A stretch of DNA of 64,000 bases, taken from the NCBI RefSeq assembly GCF_020523965.1, contig NZ_JAJAPX010000001.1, positions 496,001-560,000 of the forward strand, read 5' to 3'. This DNA comes from Neotamlana sargassicola (GTDB taxonomy: Bacteria > Bacteroidota > Bacteroidia > Flavobacteriales > Flavobacteriaceae). Within the stretch, counting starts at the first letter, position 1. Each line of letters begins with the position of its first letter. Below, one piece after another: positions 8,961 through 18,775 of the stretch. A program made the translations under genes and the position numbers. Below the pieces are notes generated by a model. It worked only from the letters and a program-made list of their open reading frames with translations. It did not search any database and was not told the origin of the DNA.

Positions 8961-11321
8961 ATGAAACAAATTTTACTATTAACCTATTTTATAGGATTAA
9001 GCTTGTTTGCTCAAAAACAAGTTTTCGATACCGAAAAAAGTACAGGAAATCTGTATGAGTACGCCCAATTTACAAATGTTGGCGATTCCAATTTTAGTAT
9101 AAACGATTTACGTAACAATAAATCTATTGTATATTCTAATCTGGAAACCGATTATCACAGCGTTGGTTTTACATCCAGTAATTACTGGATTAGGTTTAAA
9201 ATTAACAACAGTAGCAAATATCCTAAATCGTATTACCTAGAAACAGGTCGCCCCATTACCGATGTGGCCAACTTATACCAAATTAATGGGGCTTCAATTA
9301 ACCTATTAAAAAGCGGTGATAAAATTCCTGTAAGCGAAAAACAAATTAAACACCGCTCTACAATTTTTAAATTAAACCTTCCTCCAAATGAAGTTCAAGA
9401 GGTATATATTCATTTATCTAGCGACGGCGAAACTATAAATTTACCCTTAAATCTTTATAACGAAACAGAATTTTTACTTTTAAACTACAAACAACAATTA
9501 TTCCTTGGGTTGTTTTATGGTCTGCTATTTTTAGCAACTATAATTTACTTATTTTTCTATTCTAGTCTTAAAAAAAATACTTTTTTATACTATGGTTTTT
9601 ATGTCCTTTCTATAGGTTTAATGCAAGCCGCATTAGATGGTTTGCTACATGAATATATTTTTACACAAGGAGGCTACATAAACGACCGCTTAGTATTAAT
9701 AACAGCGCTATTCTCAAACTTTTTTCTTTTAAAATACTGTAAATATTTTTTAGAGCTAAATACACACTTAAAAGGGTTTGTTAAAGCCTTCAACATCGCT
9801 TACGCCTTTATAGGTATTTGTTTTATTATGCTTTTTATAAACCAACACACTTTAAAATTAGCATATCCTTTAAGCAATTTAAATGGCTTATTTAGTTTAG
9901 TCTTAATATTAGTTACCTCTTTTACAATGCGATTTAAGGGTATAAAAATAGACCCGTTTTTCTCGTTTGGTATTTTCTTTTTAGTTGTTGGCTTATTAGG
10001 TTTTGTAATGAACAACCTAAGCTTGTTACCTAATAACTTTTTAACACTCAACAGTGCCAAATTTGGTTCAGGATTCGAAGTTATTTTTCTATCGCTTTCA
10101 ATGACTAACTTAATTAGAAATTTACGTTTAGAAAAAGAAAAATCGCAAGAAGAAGCATTAAACAAGTCTCAGGAAATTAGCCAGTTAAAAACCTATTTCA
10201 TGTCTAATATGAGTCATGAATTAAGAACTCCAATAAATGCGATAATGGGCATTGCCGAAAGTGAATTAGGTGAGTTAAAAAATAAAACAGACAGAATGCC
10301 CTATGAAATTATTAAAAATGCATCATTAAGCTTACTTAGCAATGTTAACGATATTCTTGATTTTGAAAAAATTGAAAAAAACGAACTTAAATTAGAATCA
10401 TCAAAGTTTAGTCCTTCCATAAAAATAAATCAAATTAGTAATAACTGGAAAACCGAAGCTTTAAATAAAGGCTTAGATTATAATTTTGAAATGGACCCAG
10501 AAATTCCATCGCAGGTTATTGCCGACGAAAAACGTTTCGTTCAAATTATAAACAACGTGTTATCGAATGCTGTTAAATTTACAAAAAAAGGCAGTATTTA
10601 TTTTAAAGTAACCTGTTTAAAACAACCTAACAACCAATGTCGTTTTTCAATACAAGTATCAGACACTGGCGTTGGAATAAATTCAGAAATTAAAAAATCC
10701 ATATTCGATAGTTTTAGTCAAATGAAACTTAACCATAAACGTCAATTTGGAGGTATAGGTTTAGGGTTAACCATTGCCAAAAAAATTATAGAACTTTACA
10801 ACGGGCAAATTACTATTGAAAGCAAAGAAAACATTGGCACCGATGTTTTTATAGACATACCATTGCAAACAACCGCAAAAGATCGCGTGTTAAATCTTCC
10901 AAAAAGCAACAAACAACCTTTACATATTCTGGTAGTTGAAGATAACAAACTTAACCAAATGGTAATGCGTAAAATTTTAAACACCGAACCCAATATTTCT
11001 TTTGCGATTGCATTTAACGGTCATGAAGCTTTAGAAACATTAAAAACCGATATTTACGACCTAATTTTAATGGATTTACAAATGCCTATTATGGATGGTT
11101 ATGAAGCCACCGAAATTATACGAAAAGGAGGTATTGGTAATAATACAGTGAATATTCCAATAATTGCGGTTACGGCCGATGCTTTACCCGAAACTAAAGC
11201 CAAGGCACTGCAATTAGGCATGAACGACTACCTTACTAAACCTATTGATAAAGATGCCCTTATTGAAAAAATTTACAACTGCTATAGCTCAAGCAACGAT
11301 AAAACGCTTAAAATAGCCTAA
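8961..11321 (+). CDS. Hybrid sensor histidine kinase with 7TMR-DISM input
   Basis: A 786-residue membrane sensor. In order: signal peptide (1-17), a periplasmic 7TMR-DISM extracellular domain (about 30-160), seven membrane helices (about 175-385), a short coiled coil, HisKA with the phospho-acceptor His in MSHELRTP (near 417), an HATPase with GVGI and GGIGLGLTIA, and a receiver domain with the acceptor Asp in LILMDLQMP (near 703). It carries no DNA-binding output, so a separate partner or phosphotransfer protein is needed. DISM domains often sense carbohydrates or other small ligands, but the ligand here is unknown. It stands alone between tyrS and ppc. Confidence 0.92.
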   Translation: MKQILLLTYFIGLSLFAQKQVFDTEKSTGNLYEYAQFTNVGDSNFSINDLRNNKSIVYSNLETDYHSVGFTSSNYWIRFKINNSSKYPKSYYLETGRPITDVANLYQINGASINLLKSGDKIPVSEKQIKHRSTIFKLNLPPNEVQEVYIHLSSDGETINLPLNLYNETEFLLLNYKQQLFLGLFYGLLFLATIIYLFFYSSLKKNTFLYYGFYVLSIGLMQAALDGLLHEYIFTQGGYINDRLVLITALFSNFFLLKYCKYFLELNTHLKGFVKAFNIAYAFIGICFIMLFINQHTLKLAYPLSNLNGLFSLVLILVTSFTMRFKGIKIDPFFSFGIFFLVVGLLGFVMNNLSLLPNNFLTLNSAKFGSGFEVIFLSLSMTNLIRNLRLEKEKSQEEALNKSQEISQLKTYFMSNMSHELRTPINAIMGIAESELGELKNKTDRMPYEIIKNASLSLLSNVNDILDFEKIEKNELKLESSKFSPSIKINQISNNWKTEALNKGLDYNFEMDPEIPSQVIADEKRFVQIINNVLSNAVKFTKKGSIYFKVTCLKQPNNQCRFSIQVSDTGVGINSEIKKSIFDSFSQMKLNHKRQFGGIGLGLTIAKKIIELYNGQITIESKENIGTDVFIDIPLQTTAKDRVLNLPKSNKQPLHILVVEDNKLNQMVMRKILNTEPNISFAIAFNGHEALETLKTDIYDLILMDLQMPIMDGYEATEIIRKGGIGNNTVNIPIIAVTADALPETKAKALQLGMNDYLTKPIDKDALIEKIYNCYSSSNDKTLKIA

Positions 11322-11500
11322 GCAAGAAACCAAACGAAAATGAATTATTTTCAACTTATTTTAATAATTACAGATATTTATTTAACAAAAAAAGATTAAG
11401 CGTTAATTAATTAAAATTATTAATAAAACTTAGGGTTTCGTTCGTAGTTTAATTTTAGCTTTAGTACTTTTATGTTTCATTCTCAATAGAAAAAGAAAAT

Positions 11501-14089
11501 ATGTCTGTAGAGCCAAAATTAATCCGATTTAACCAAAGTGTTTTATCAAAATACCAAATATACAATAGTATATTTATGACGTTACCTTTCGATACCGTTA
11601 CAAAAACCGGTGTCCTTTTACCTTTATTTCACGAAACTTGTGAAAAAGGGTTTAAACAAGGTGATGACCCAACCACTATTGTAGAAACCTTTTTTAAAAA
11701 ATACCAAGCACGTCGAAGTGAGGAAAGTCAAATAAATTTACTATTTCGTTTTATACAATACATAGAGCGCCAAGTGGTACTTTTTGATGCTATTGAAGAC
11801 GCCGCTTTCCCTGTAGTAAATAACATGGAAGGTATTGGTACATTACGTAACTTAAAGGAAACTGCAAGTTCTGAAAATAAGTTAGAAGAACTTAAAAAGT
11901 ATCTTGAAGAATTTAAAGTGCGTATTGTATTAACAGCACATCCTACACAATTTTATCCAGGTTCTGTTTTAGGAATTATTACAGATTTAACAGAAGCCAT
12001 AAAAGACAACGACCTAAACAAAATTAACAACCTATTTGGGCAATTAGGAAAAACGCCATTTTTTAAACGTGAAAAGCCTTCGCCATATCAAGAAGCTAAA
12101 AGTTTAATTTGGTATCTAGAAAATGTGTTTTATAAATCGTTTGGAGATATTTACAACTACATTCAACAAAATATTTACGACGACAGTAAAAAACACAACG
12201 AAATTATAAATATTGGTTTCTGGCCAGGTGGCGACCGAGATGGCAACCCTTTTGTAAAACCAGATACTACCTTAAAAGTAGCAGCTAAACTAAAACAAGC
12301 TATTTTAAGAAAATACTATAACGACTTAAGAGATTTAAGACGTAAACTTACTTTTAGAGGTGTTGAAGAGCGCGTAATAAAGCTCGAAAACATTATGTAC
12401 AACTATAGTATTAACCAAATTACTAGCGAAACATTAACATCAAAAGAGTTTATAAAAGAACTATTAAGTATTCGTGATGTAGTAATAAGCGAGCATCAAT
12501 CGTTATACGTAAGCGAGTTAAACAACTTAATAAACCGTGTTCATTTATTTGGTTACCATTTTGCAACGCTTGATATTCGTCAAGATAGTCGTATTCACCA
12601 CTCGGTATTTACCACGGTAATCGATCATTTAATTGAAAAAGGAAACTCATCGTTCCCTAATAATTATCACGATTTATCGGAAGCTGAACAAATTGAAATC
12701 TTATCAAAAGCCAACGATGATGTGCACGATTTAGATGCTTTTGAAGATGAAATGGTACGTAATACCCTTAAAACCATTTCAATAATTAAAAACATTCAAC
12801 AAACCAATGGCGAGCGAGGTGCAAACCGTTACATAATTAGTAACAACCAAACGGCATTAAACGTTATGCAATTATTTGCTATGCTTAAAATGGTTGGTTT
12901 TAAAGATGAATTAACTGTAGATGTTGCACCGCTTTTCGAAACGATTCCAGATCTTGAAAATGCACCAAAAGTAATGGAGCAATTATATACCAATGAAGCG
13001 TACATGGCGCATTTACGAGCACGTGGTAGCAAACAAACCATAATGCTTGGCTTCTCCGATGGTACAAAAGATGGTGGTTACCTTATGGCAAACTGGGGTA
13101 TTTACAAAGCTAAGGAGCTATTAACCGAAATGTCGAGAAAGTATGACATTACTGCCATATTCTTTGATGGGCGTGGCGGACCACCAGCACGTGGTGGTGG
13201 TAAAACACATAACTTCTACTCGTCGTTAGGTCCAACTATTGAAGACAAAGAAGTACAAATTACCATACAAGGACAAACCATTAGCTCAAACTTTGGAACC
13301 TTAGATTCATCGCGTTACAACCTAGAGCAATTAATAAGTTCTGGTTTAAAAAATAGAATTGGTGGCAGCAACCACTTATCGGAAGAAGATACACTTGTTA
13401 TGGACGATTTAGCCAATAACAGTTATGAAACCTATAAAAACTTTAAAAGCCACCCTATGTTTATTCCATATTTGGAACGCATGAGTACTTTAAAGTATTA
13501 CGCCAAAACCAATATTGGAAGTAGACCATCGAAACGTGGAAAATCGGACAAACTAGTATTTTCAGATTTAAGAGCCATTCCTTTTGTAGGATCTTGGAGC
13601 CAATTAAAGCAAAACGTTCCTGGTTTTTACGGTGTTGGTACTGCTTTAAAGAAGTACGAAGACAATGGCGAATTCCATAAAGTAGAACAGTTATACAAAA
13701 ACTCTAAGTTCTTTAAAACATTACTTGAAAATAGTATGATGTCGTTAACCAAATCGTTCTTCGATTTAACCAAATATATGTCGAAAGACGAAGAATTCGG
13801 AGCGTTTTGGAATATTATACACGAAGAATATTTAACCACAAAACGTTTGCTATTAAAGCTAACAGGTTATAACGAGTTAATGGAAAACGAACCTGCTGGA
13901 AAAGCTTCAATTCAAGTTAGAGAATCTATTGTATTACCATTGTTAACCATACAACAGTATGCACTTAAAAAGATTCAGAATTTCGACAGACAAGGCGTTC
14001 CTGCGGATAATGAAGAACGTAAAGTATTCGAAAAAATAGTAACTCGATCATTATTTGGAAACATTAATGCCAGTAGAAACTCGGCTTAA
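11501..14089 (+). CDS. ppc: Phosphoenolpyruvate carboxylase
   Basis: An 862-residue PEP carboxylase that converts PEP and bicarbonate to oxaloacetate, refilling the TCA cycle and giving carbon skeletons for amino-acid synthesis. Key stretches are VLTAHPTQ (catalytic His, near 146), GFWPGGDRDGNP, GFSDGTKDGG (near 516) and the glycine-rich catalytic loop GRGGPPARGGGK (near 557). The length is typical for Bacteroidota. A strong terminator follows at 14111-14148. Its place beside the ammonium, glutamate synthase and nitrate genes fits a carbon-nitrogen balance role, but the promoter is separate. Confidence 0.95.
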   Translation: MSVEPKLIRFNQSVLSKYQIYNSIFMTLPFDTVTKTGVLLPLFHETCEKGFKQGDDPTTIVETFFKKYQARRSEESQINLLFRFIQYIERQVVLFDAIEDAAFPVVNNMEGIGTLRNLKETASSENKLEELKKYLEEFKVRIVLTAHPTQFYPGSVLGIITDLTEAIKDNDLNKINNLFGQLGKTPFFKREKPSPYQEAKSLIWYLENVFYKSFGDIYNYIQQNIYDDSKKHNEIINIGFWPGGDRDGNPFVKPDTTLKVAAKLKQAILRKYYNDLRDLRRKLTFRGVEERVIKLENIMYNYSINQITSETLTSKEFIKELLSIRDVVISEHQSLYVSELNNLINRVHLFGYHFATLDIRQDSRIHHSVFTTVIDHLIEKGNSSFPNNYHDLSEAEQIEILSKANDDVHDLDAFEDEMVRNTLKTISIIKNIQQTNGERGANRYIISNNQTALNVMQLFAMLKMVGFKDELTVDVAPLFETIPDLENAPKVMEQLYTNEAYMAHLRARGSKQTIMLGFSDGTKDGGYLMANWGIYKAKELLTEMSRKYDITAIFFDGRGGPPARGGGKTHNFYSSLGPTIEDKEVQITIQGQTISSNFGTLDSSRYNLEQLISSGLKNRIGGSNHLSEEDTLVMDDLANNSYETYKNFKSHPMFIPYLERMSTLKYYAKTNIGSRPSKRGKSDKLVFSDLRAIPFVGSWSQLKQNVPGFYGVGTALKKYEDNGEFHKVEQLYKNSKFFKTLLENSMMSLTKSFFDLTKYMSKDEEFGAFWNIIHEEYLTTKRLLLKLTGYNELMENEPAGKASIQVRESIVLPLLTIQQYALKKIQNFDRQGVPADNEERKVFEKIVTRSLFGNINASRNSA

Positions 14090-14110
14090 ACTTCTAAAAT
14101 TAAATCATAA

Positions 14111-14148
14111 AAAAAAGGATGTAAATTTAAAACTTACATCCTTTTTTT
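14111..14148. terminator. Bidirectional intrinsic terminator
   Basis: The arms AAAAAAGGATGTAA and TTACATCCTTTTTT pair around a 9-nt loop, with A- and T-tracts on both sides. It sits between the convergent ppc (+) and ammonium channel (-) genes. Confidence 0.9.
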
Positions 14149-14220
14149 ATTGACTTTTTTACGTGTACTTTAATTTAAAATATCAGAAAAAGCACAAGTA
14201 AAAATACATATTAAAATTAT

Positions 14221-15468
14221 TTAGTGCTCATTCATTCTAAAGTCAGGATAGGCATCCATACCATGTTCATGAGCATCCAACCCTTCCAACTCTTCTCTTT
14301 CAGAAACCCGAATTCCCATAGTTTTCTTAAGTGTAAAAATGATGATAAAGGCACTTATAACGCAAAATATAGCATAAGAACCCACACCAACCAATTGTAT
14401 TAAAAACTGATCGATACCTGCCTTTGCACCAAAAATTCCAACCGCTAAAGTTCCCCATATACCACAAGCCAAATGCACTGCAATAGCTCCTACGGGATCA
14501 TCTAATTTTAGTTTATCTACTAAACTAACAGCAAAAACAATTAATGCTCCAGCAATAGCTCCTACTAAAATAGCATCTGTAGGGCTCATTTGGTCTGCAC
14601 CTGCCGTTATACCAACTAAACCACCCAATATTCCGTTTAAAAACATAGTTAAATCTAAATTTTTAAACATGATTGTAGATACCAACATCGACACAACACC
14701 TCCTGCAGCAGCAGCCAAACAAGTAGTTACTAATACTAATGACGTTAATTCTGGATCGGCAGAAAGTACAGAACCTCCATTAAATCCAAACCATCCTAAC
14801 CATAAAATTAACACACCACCAGTTGCCAACGGTATGTTATGCCCAGGAATAGCTTCTGGTTTACCATATTTATTAAACTTTCCTATTCTTGCTCCAAGCA
14901 ACCAAACCGCAATTACAGCAGCCCAACCACCAACAGAATGCACTAAAGTAGAACCTGCGAAATCGTAAAAACCTTCTGTTTCACCAATAGTAAAAGTAGA
15001 AAGGAAACCACCACCCCATTGCCAAGATCCAACAATTGGATAAACTAAACCAACGTAAACAAGCGTAAATAGCATAAATGGTAAAATTTTCATACGCTCT
15101 GCAACAGCACCAGAAACTATAGTTGCCGCTGTAGCAGCAAACATGCCTTGAAATAAGAAATCTGTCCAATACGTATAACCTTCGTTATAAGTTAAATCTA
15201 GTGCACCTTCGGTTGTTAACGGCGCATCTAAACCAAATCCTGCGAAACCTACAAACCCATTAAATTCTCCAGGATACATTAAATTAAAACCTACCAAACA
15301 ATATAGCAATAAGCCTACGGTAATTATAAATATGTTTTTAAATAATATGTTTATTGTATTTTTTTGCCTAGTTAAACCTATTTCAAGCAGAGCAAAACCC
15401 ATATGCATAAAAAAGACTAGTGCTGTACAGACCATCATCCATACATTATTTGTTGTAAATATTTCCAT
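14221..15468 (-). CDS. amt: Ammonium transporter (Amt family)
   Basis: A 415-residue Amt/Mep/Rh channel for ammonium uptake with 11 predicted inner-membrane helices. Family landmarks are the AATAATIVSGAVAER stretch, GSTLVHSVGG (pore His region) and NIPLATGGVLILWLGWFGFNGGS, with the second pore-His region at DPVGAIAVHLACGIWGT. The C-terminal tail is cytoplasmic and is the expected PII-binding site. It follows the PII gene with a 24-nt gap, so it is the second gene of a PII-amt operon. This is one of two Amt proteins here; it is clearly diverged from the other, not a recent duplicate. Confidence 0.95.
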   Translation of the reverse strand: MEIFTTNNVWMMVCTALVFFMHMGFALLEIGLTRQKNTINILFKNIFIITVGLLLYCLVGFNLMYPGEFNGFVGFAGFGLDAPLTTEGALDLTYNEGYTYWTDFLFQGMFAATAATIVSGAVAERMKILPFMLFTLVYVGLVYPIVGSWQWGGGFLSTFTIGETEGFYDFAGSTLVHSVGGWAAVIAVWLLGARIGKFNKYGKPEAIPGHNIPLATGGVLILWLGWFGFNGGSVLSADPELTSLVLVTTCLAAAAGGVVSMLVSTIMFKNLDLTMFLNGILGGLVGITAGADQMSPTDAILVGAIAGALIVFAVSLVDKLKLDDPVGAIAVHLACGIWGTLAVGIFGAKAGIDQFLIQLVGVGSYAIFCVISAFIIIFTLKKTMGIRVSEREELEGLDAHEHGMDAYPDFRMNEH

Positions 15469-15492
15469 TTTTAGTTAATTAGTTTTAGTTGT

Positions 15493-15831
15493 TTATTTTA
15501 AAGTATCGCCGCCTTTTTCTCCTGTTCGAATTCTGTAACATTCTTCAATTTGAGATACAAATATTTTCCCATCTCCTACTTCTCCTGTAGCTCCAGAATT
15601 TAATATGGCTTGCACCGTTGCATCCGCAAAATCATCATTAACAACAATAGATAAATAACGTCGTTGAATATCGCTTGTACTGTATGATACGCCACGATAA
15701 ACATGTCCCGTTTTTTCGTTACCCAAACCAGTTACATCCCAATAGGAAAAGAAATTTACACCAACTTCGTGCAGGGCTTCTTTTACCGCACGATATTTGG
15801 ATTTACGAATAATTGCTTCAATTTTTTTCAT
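15493..15831 (-). CDS. PII nitrogen regulatory protein
   Basis: A 112-residue PII signal protein that binds ATP/ADP and 2-oxoglutarate and blocks Amt channels when nitrogen is plentiful. The N-terminal KKIEAIIR strand, the T-loop with a Tyr in YRGVSY at the position of the classical uridylylation site, the B-loop TGEVGDGKIFV and the C-loop RIRTGEKG are all present. The T-loop tip (STSDIQRR) departs from the proteobacterial sequence. The gene lies between two amt genes and heads an operon with the downstream one. GlnB and GlnK cannot be told apart here, though linkage to amt favours GlnK. Confidence 0.93.
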   Translation of the reverse strand: MKKIEAIIRKSKYRAVKEALHEVGVNFFSYWDVTGLGNEKTGHVYRGVSYSTSDIQRRYLSIVVNDDFADATVQAILNSGATGEVGDGKIFVSQIEECYRIRTGEKGGDTLK

Positions 15832-15941
15832 AATTAGTTTCGTATATATTTTATTTAGCGACTCAAGTTAGATAATTAATATGAAGATTTAAAAAAGATT
15901 ACTCCCGAGATACAAAAAATTTAAACAATTGCATAAAAAAC

Positions 15942-15971
15942 AAAAGATGCCTTAAAATAAGGCATCTTTTT
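15942..15971. terminator. Intrinsic terminator after the upstream ammonium channel gene
   Basis: AAAAGATGCCTTA pairs with TAAGGCATCTTTT around a 3-nt loop. It separates the porin-amt unit (16000-18388) from the PII-amt unit (14221-15831). The stem is flanked by A's and T's, so it would work on either strand. Confidence 0.85.
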
Positions 15972-15999
15972 CTGTAAAATATTTAAAGGGATTATTCTA

Positions 16000-17265
16000 C
16001 TATTCTTCGAATTCACGAACTCTTTTTCCTGGGTAAGCAATAGAACCGTGCTCAGAAATATCAAGACCTTTAATTTCTTCTTCTTCAGTTACACGTAATC
16101 CTAAAGTAGCTTTTAAAATACCTAGTACAATTGCAGATAAAACAATTGCCCATACAGCATAAGCTAAAACTCCAATTGCTTGAGCACCTAATTGAGCAGC
16201 ACCACCACCATTGAATAAACCAATACCAGCATCGCCATCTACACCCCAAAGACCGATTACTAAAGTACCCCATGCACCACATACACCGTGTACAGAAACA
16301 GCACCAATAGCATCATCTATTTTAAGTTTTTTCTCTATAAATTCTATTGAGAATACTACAATTACACCACCAATTAAACCAGCAAGTAAAGCACCAACAG
16401 CAGTCATGTTACCACAACCAGCAGTAATACTAACTAAACCAGCTAAAGCACCATTTAAAGATTGTGCTAAGTTTGGTTTACCGTACCAAATCCATGTTGT
16501 AATTAAAGCACCTAAACCACCAGCAGCAGCAGCTAAGTTTGTAATTAAAACAACAGTTGACGCTCCAGTAGCATCGTCGCCACCCCAAGCTAATTGAGAA
16601 CCACCGTTAAAACCAAACCATCCTAACCAAAGGATAAAAACACCTAAAGTTGCTAATATTTGGTTGTGACCAGGAATAGGTAATACTTTACCATCTACAT
16701 ATTTTCCAATACGAGGACCTACCATAAACGCAGCTACTAGAGCAGCCCATCCACCAACAGAGTGTACAATTGAAGATCCAGCGAAATCGATAAAACCTAA
16801 TTTAGTTAACCAGCCATCGCCTTGCCATTGCCATCCACCAGAAATTGGATAAATAACAGCAGTCATTAATAAAGAGAAAATAATATACGTAGTATATTTA
16901 GTTCTACCAGCTATAGCTCCAGATACAATTGTTGCAGCTGTTGCAGCGAACATTGTTTGGAAGAATAAATCGGCACCTTCACCTTGCATGAATCCGCCCC
17001 AGAAAAACCATCCGTTTGACGTATCTCCATACATTAAAGAGTAACCAACAAGCCAGAAAGTAATTGAACCTACACAAATATCTAAAAAGTTTTTCATTGC
17101 GATATTTACCGCGTTTTTAGATCTCGTCATACCAGACTCAACTAAAGTAAATCCTGCTTGCATAAAGAAAACAAGAATACCGGATAGTAACATCCAAAGC
17201 ATACCCATATCGCCTTCTACAGCAGCAGTATCTTGAAAAAATAAAGGAATGTTTAACATTGACAT
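16000..17265 (-). CDS. amt: Ammonium transporter (Amt family), second copy
   Basis: A 421-residue Amt channel with the same 11-helix layout, including TMFAATAATIVSGAIAGR, GSSIVHSVGGWAALVAA, NGGSQLAWGG and DDAIGAVSVHGVCGAWGT. It lies 88 nt downstream of the porin gene on the same strand, with a small hairpin in that gap (17314-17331), and it ends at its own terminator. The porin-Amt pairing suggests coordinated uptake across the outer and inner membranes. It is more glycine/alanine-rich than the neighbouring Amt. Two divergent Amts often differ in affinity or signalling role; which is which is not visible. Confidence 0.95.
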   Translation of the reverse strand: MSMLNIPLFFQDTAAVEGDMGMLWMLLSGILVFFMQAGFTLVESGMTRSKNAVNIAMKNFLDICVGSITFWLVGYSLMYGDTSNGWFFWGGFMQGEGADLFFQTMFAATAATIVSGAIAGRTKYTTYIIFSLLMTAVIYPISGGWQWQGDGWLTKLGFIDFAGSSIVHSVGGWAALVAAFMVGPRIGKYVDGKVLPIPGHNQILATLGVFILWLGWFGFNGGSQLAWGGDDATGASTVVLITNLAAAAGGLGALITTWIWYGKPNLAQSLNGALAGLVSITAGCGNMTAVGALLAGLIGGVIVVFSIEFIEKKLKIDDAIGAVSVHGVCGAWGTLVIGLWGVDGDAGIGLFNGGGAAQLGAQAIGVLAYAVWAIVLSAIVLGILKATLGLRVTEEEEIKGLDISEHGSIAYPGKRVREFEE

Positions 17266-17313
17266 AATTTATTTATTTAATGGTTAGTAAAATTTGTTTA
17301 TTAAACACCATAA

Positions 17314-17331
17314 CCCGTTTATAAAAACGGG
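17314..17331 (-). other. Intercistronic hairpin between porin and amt
   Basis: CCCGTTT and AAACGGG pair around an ATAA loop with no following U-tract on the minus strand. It is more likely an mRNA processing or stability hairpin than a full terminator. Confidence 0.5.
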
Positions 17332-17353
17332 CATGGGTTTAAATATGTTTGAG

Positions 17354-18388
17354 TTAGAAAGAATAAATTGCAGCTAAAGTAAATGCAGCTAAGCTCTCGC
17401 TTGGCATACCATCGTTATCTAAGAATTTTCCGTAAAATTCTCCGCTATCAACATTAGTTAATGCATCAAGTCTAACTTCTGGCTTAATTATTAAGTTATC
17501 AACTGTATAACTTCCTGTTAAAGTAGTTGCGAATACGCTTGGTAAATCATCACCATCACCATGTAATGCGAAATATTCACCTCTTAAACCAATTGAGAAG
17601 CTATCAGAAGTTGCTAACTGTGGGTATAATGCAGCACCGTAAAAACCAGCACCATCGTTATCGTTGTAAGCAGCATTGATTCCTAAGAAGAAAGAATCAG
17701 ATACATCGAAACCACCTGTATAATCAATTTCGAAACCTAAACCTTCGTTTTTACCACTATCATAGTATAAGTTTAAGTACTGACCATAGAATCCTAATTG
17801 AGCACCTAAAGCATACTCACCAGTCATAGATATATCGTTAGTATCCCAAGGGTTAGTAACAGCTAACATTAAGCTTACGTCATCAGATAAAGCAAAATCA
17901 GCTTTTAAACCCATGTGAGAAAATGGCCCACTAGAGAATAAGTAAGAGCAGCTGTAGTTAAAGTTTCCAGCTGGAGCTATCACCTCATAACCTAAAAAGG
18001 TATTCCATCTACCAAATGTAAGTGTTGTTCCTTCTGAAACATTCCAGTAAACATAAGCTTGGTTTACGATTCCATTAGTAAAATCATCAGATTCAACTAA
18101 CGTAGCACCTGTACCCTTTGGTCCGAATGCTAAATCTACAACCGCACCAGCTTTTTCACCTTCGTAACCAAGAATAACATTCGCCATACCTAAAGCAAAA
18201 CCAGATTTTCCAGCGAAAGCAGTTCCAAAGGATACACCTTCATTATCAGGAGCAGTTAAATAAGTTTGGTAATATGCATCTACACTACCGCTAATACTAA
18301 GTTTACTAGTTTCCTCTTCCTGCGCAAATCCTAAAGCCGCTACAAAAAGTAATGAAAGTGTTAAAAATTTTTTCATAATTGTTTTCAT
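17354..18388 (-). CDS. Outer-membrane beta-barrel porin linked to ammonium transport
   Basis: A 344-residue exported protein. The signal peptide ends near residue 22 (LGFAQ), and the rest is an alternating, aromatic-rich beta-barrel ending in a C-terminal Phe (AIYSF), the usual outer-membrane insertion signal. It resembles the 'porin' or 'outer membrane beta-barrel protein' entries near amt genes in Flavobacteriia. The substrate is not proven; the operon position before amt suggests passage of small nitrogen compounds. The start at 18388 (MKTIMKK) could instead be the second Met at 18376. The upstream region carries GC-clamped palindromes (see 18454-18474). Confidence 0.82.
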   Translation of the reverse strand: MKTIMKKFLTLSLLFVAALGFAQEEETSKLSISGSVDAYYQTYLTAPDNEGVSFGTAFAGKSGFALGMANVILGYEGEKAGAVVDLAFGPKGTGATLVESDDFTNGIVNQAYVYWNVSEGTTLTFGRWNTFLGYEVIAPAGNFNYSCSYLFSSGPFSHMGLKADFALSDDVSLMLAVTNPWDTNDISMTGEYALGAQLGFYGQYLNLYYDSGKNEGLGFEIDYTGGFDVSDSFFLGINAAYNDNDGAGFYGAALYPQLATSDSFSIGLRGEYFALHGDGDDLPSVFATTLTGSYTVDNLIIKPEVRLDALTNVDSGEFYGKFLDNDGMPSESLAAFTLAAIYSF

Positions 18389-18453
18389 TTTTAGTTTTAA
18401 TTATTAGTTAATTTTTTCTTAAGAGTGAGGTAAATCTATATCAAAAAGTTATA

Positions 18454-18474
18454 ACCCCCATAAAAAATAGGGGT
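18454..18474. promoter_or_regulatory. Operator-like palindrome (ACCCC...GGGGT)
   Basis: ACCCC and GGGGT arms enclose an A-rich 11-nt centre, about 65 bp upstream of the porin-amt operon and about 370 bp upstream of gltB. C/G runs are rare in this intergenic region. A related, less perfect copy is at 18508-18526. The placement suggests a nitrogen-responsive operator; the regulator is unknown. Confidence 0.4.
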
Positions 18475-18754
18475 AATTCCGTTACTTTTATCAATATTCT
18501 AATTTTAACCCTATTTTTTTAGAGGTATTTTGGAAATTTTTTGATTTTTTGATTTTTTAACAAAGTCTGAAATTGAGTTTTTGCTAATTTTTCGCAAAAA
18601 ATTATATGATAATAGCTGTTTAATTATTGCTTTTTTATCATAATAACACTTATACCTATATATTATTAACAAAACCACGATTACATATTTAACAAAAAAC
18701 ACCTTATATATTAGCAGATAATTATTTTTAACTTCACTTCGCCATAAAAATCGA

Positions 18755-18775
18755 AATAATGAAACCCCCATTATT
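18755..18775. promoter_or_regulatory. Operator-like inverted repeat near gltB
   Basis: Perfect 7-bp arms AATAATG and CATTATT flank AAACCCC, about 70 bp before the gltB start. The C-run resembles the cores of the palindromes at 18454 and 18508. Confidence 0.35.

Noticed and set aside
14669-14968. A 99-codon + strand ORF inside the amt gene
   Set aside because: It is the complement of a conserved Amt membrane segment; its proline/threonine-rich product is an artefact.
18537-18560. Three tandem GATTTTTT units
   Set aside because: It is low-complexity AT-rich sequence, too short to call a repeat of interest.
18511-18771. An 86-codon minus-strand ORF in the gltB/porin intergenic region
   Set aside because: Its composition (Lys, Ile, Tyr, Phe) is what AT-rich non-coding DNA gives, it has no recognisable domain, and it overlaps the regulatory palindromes.
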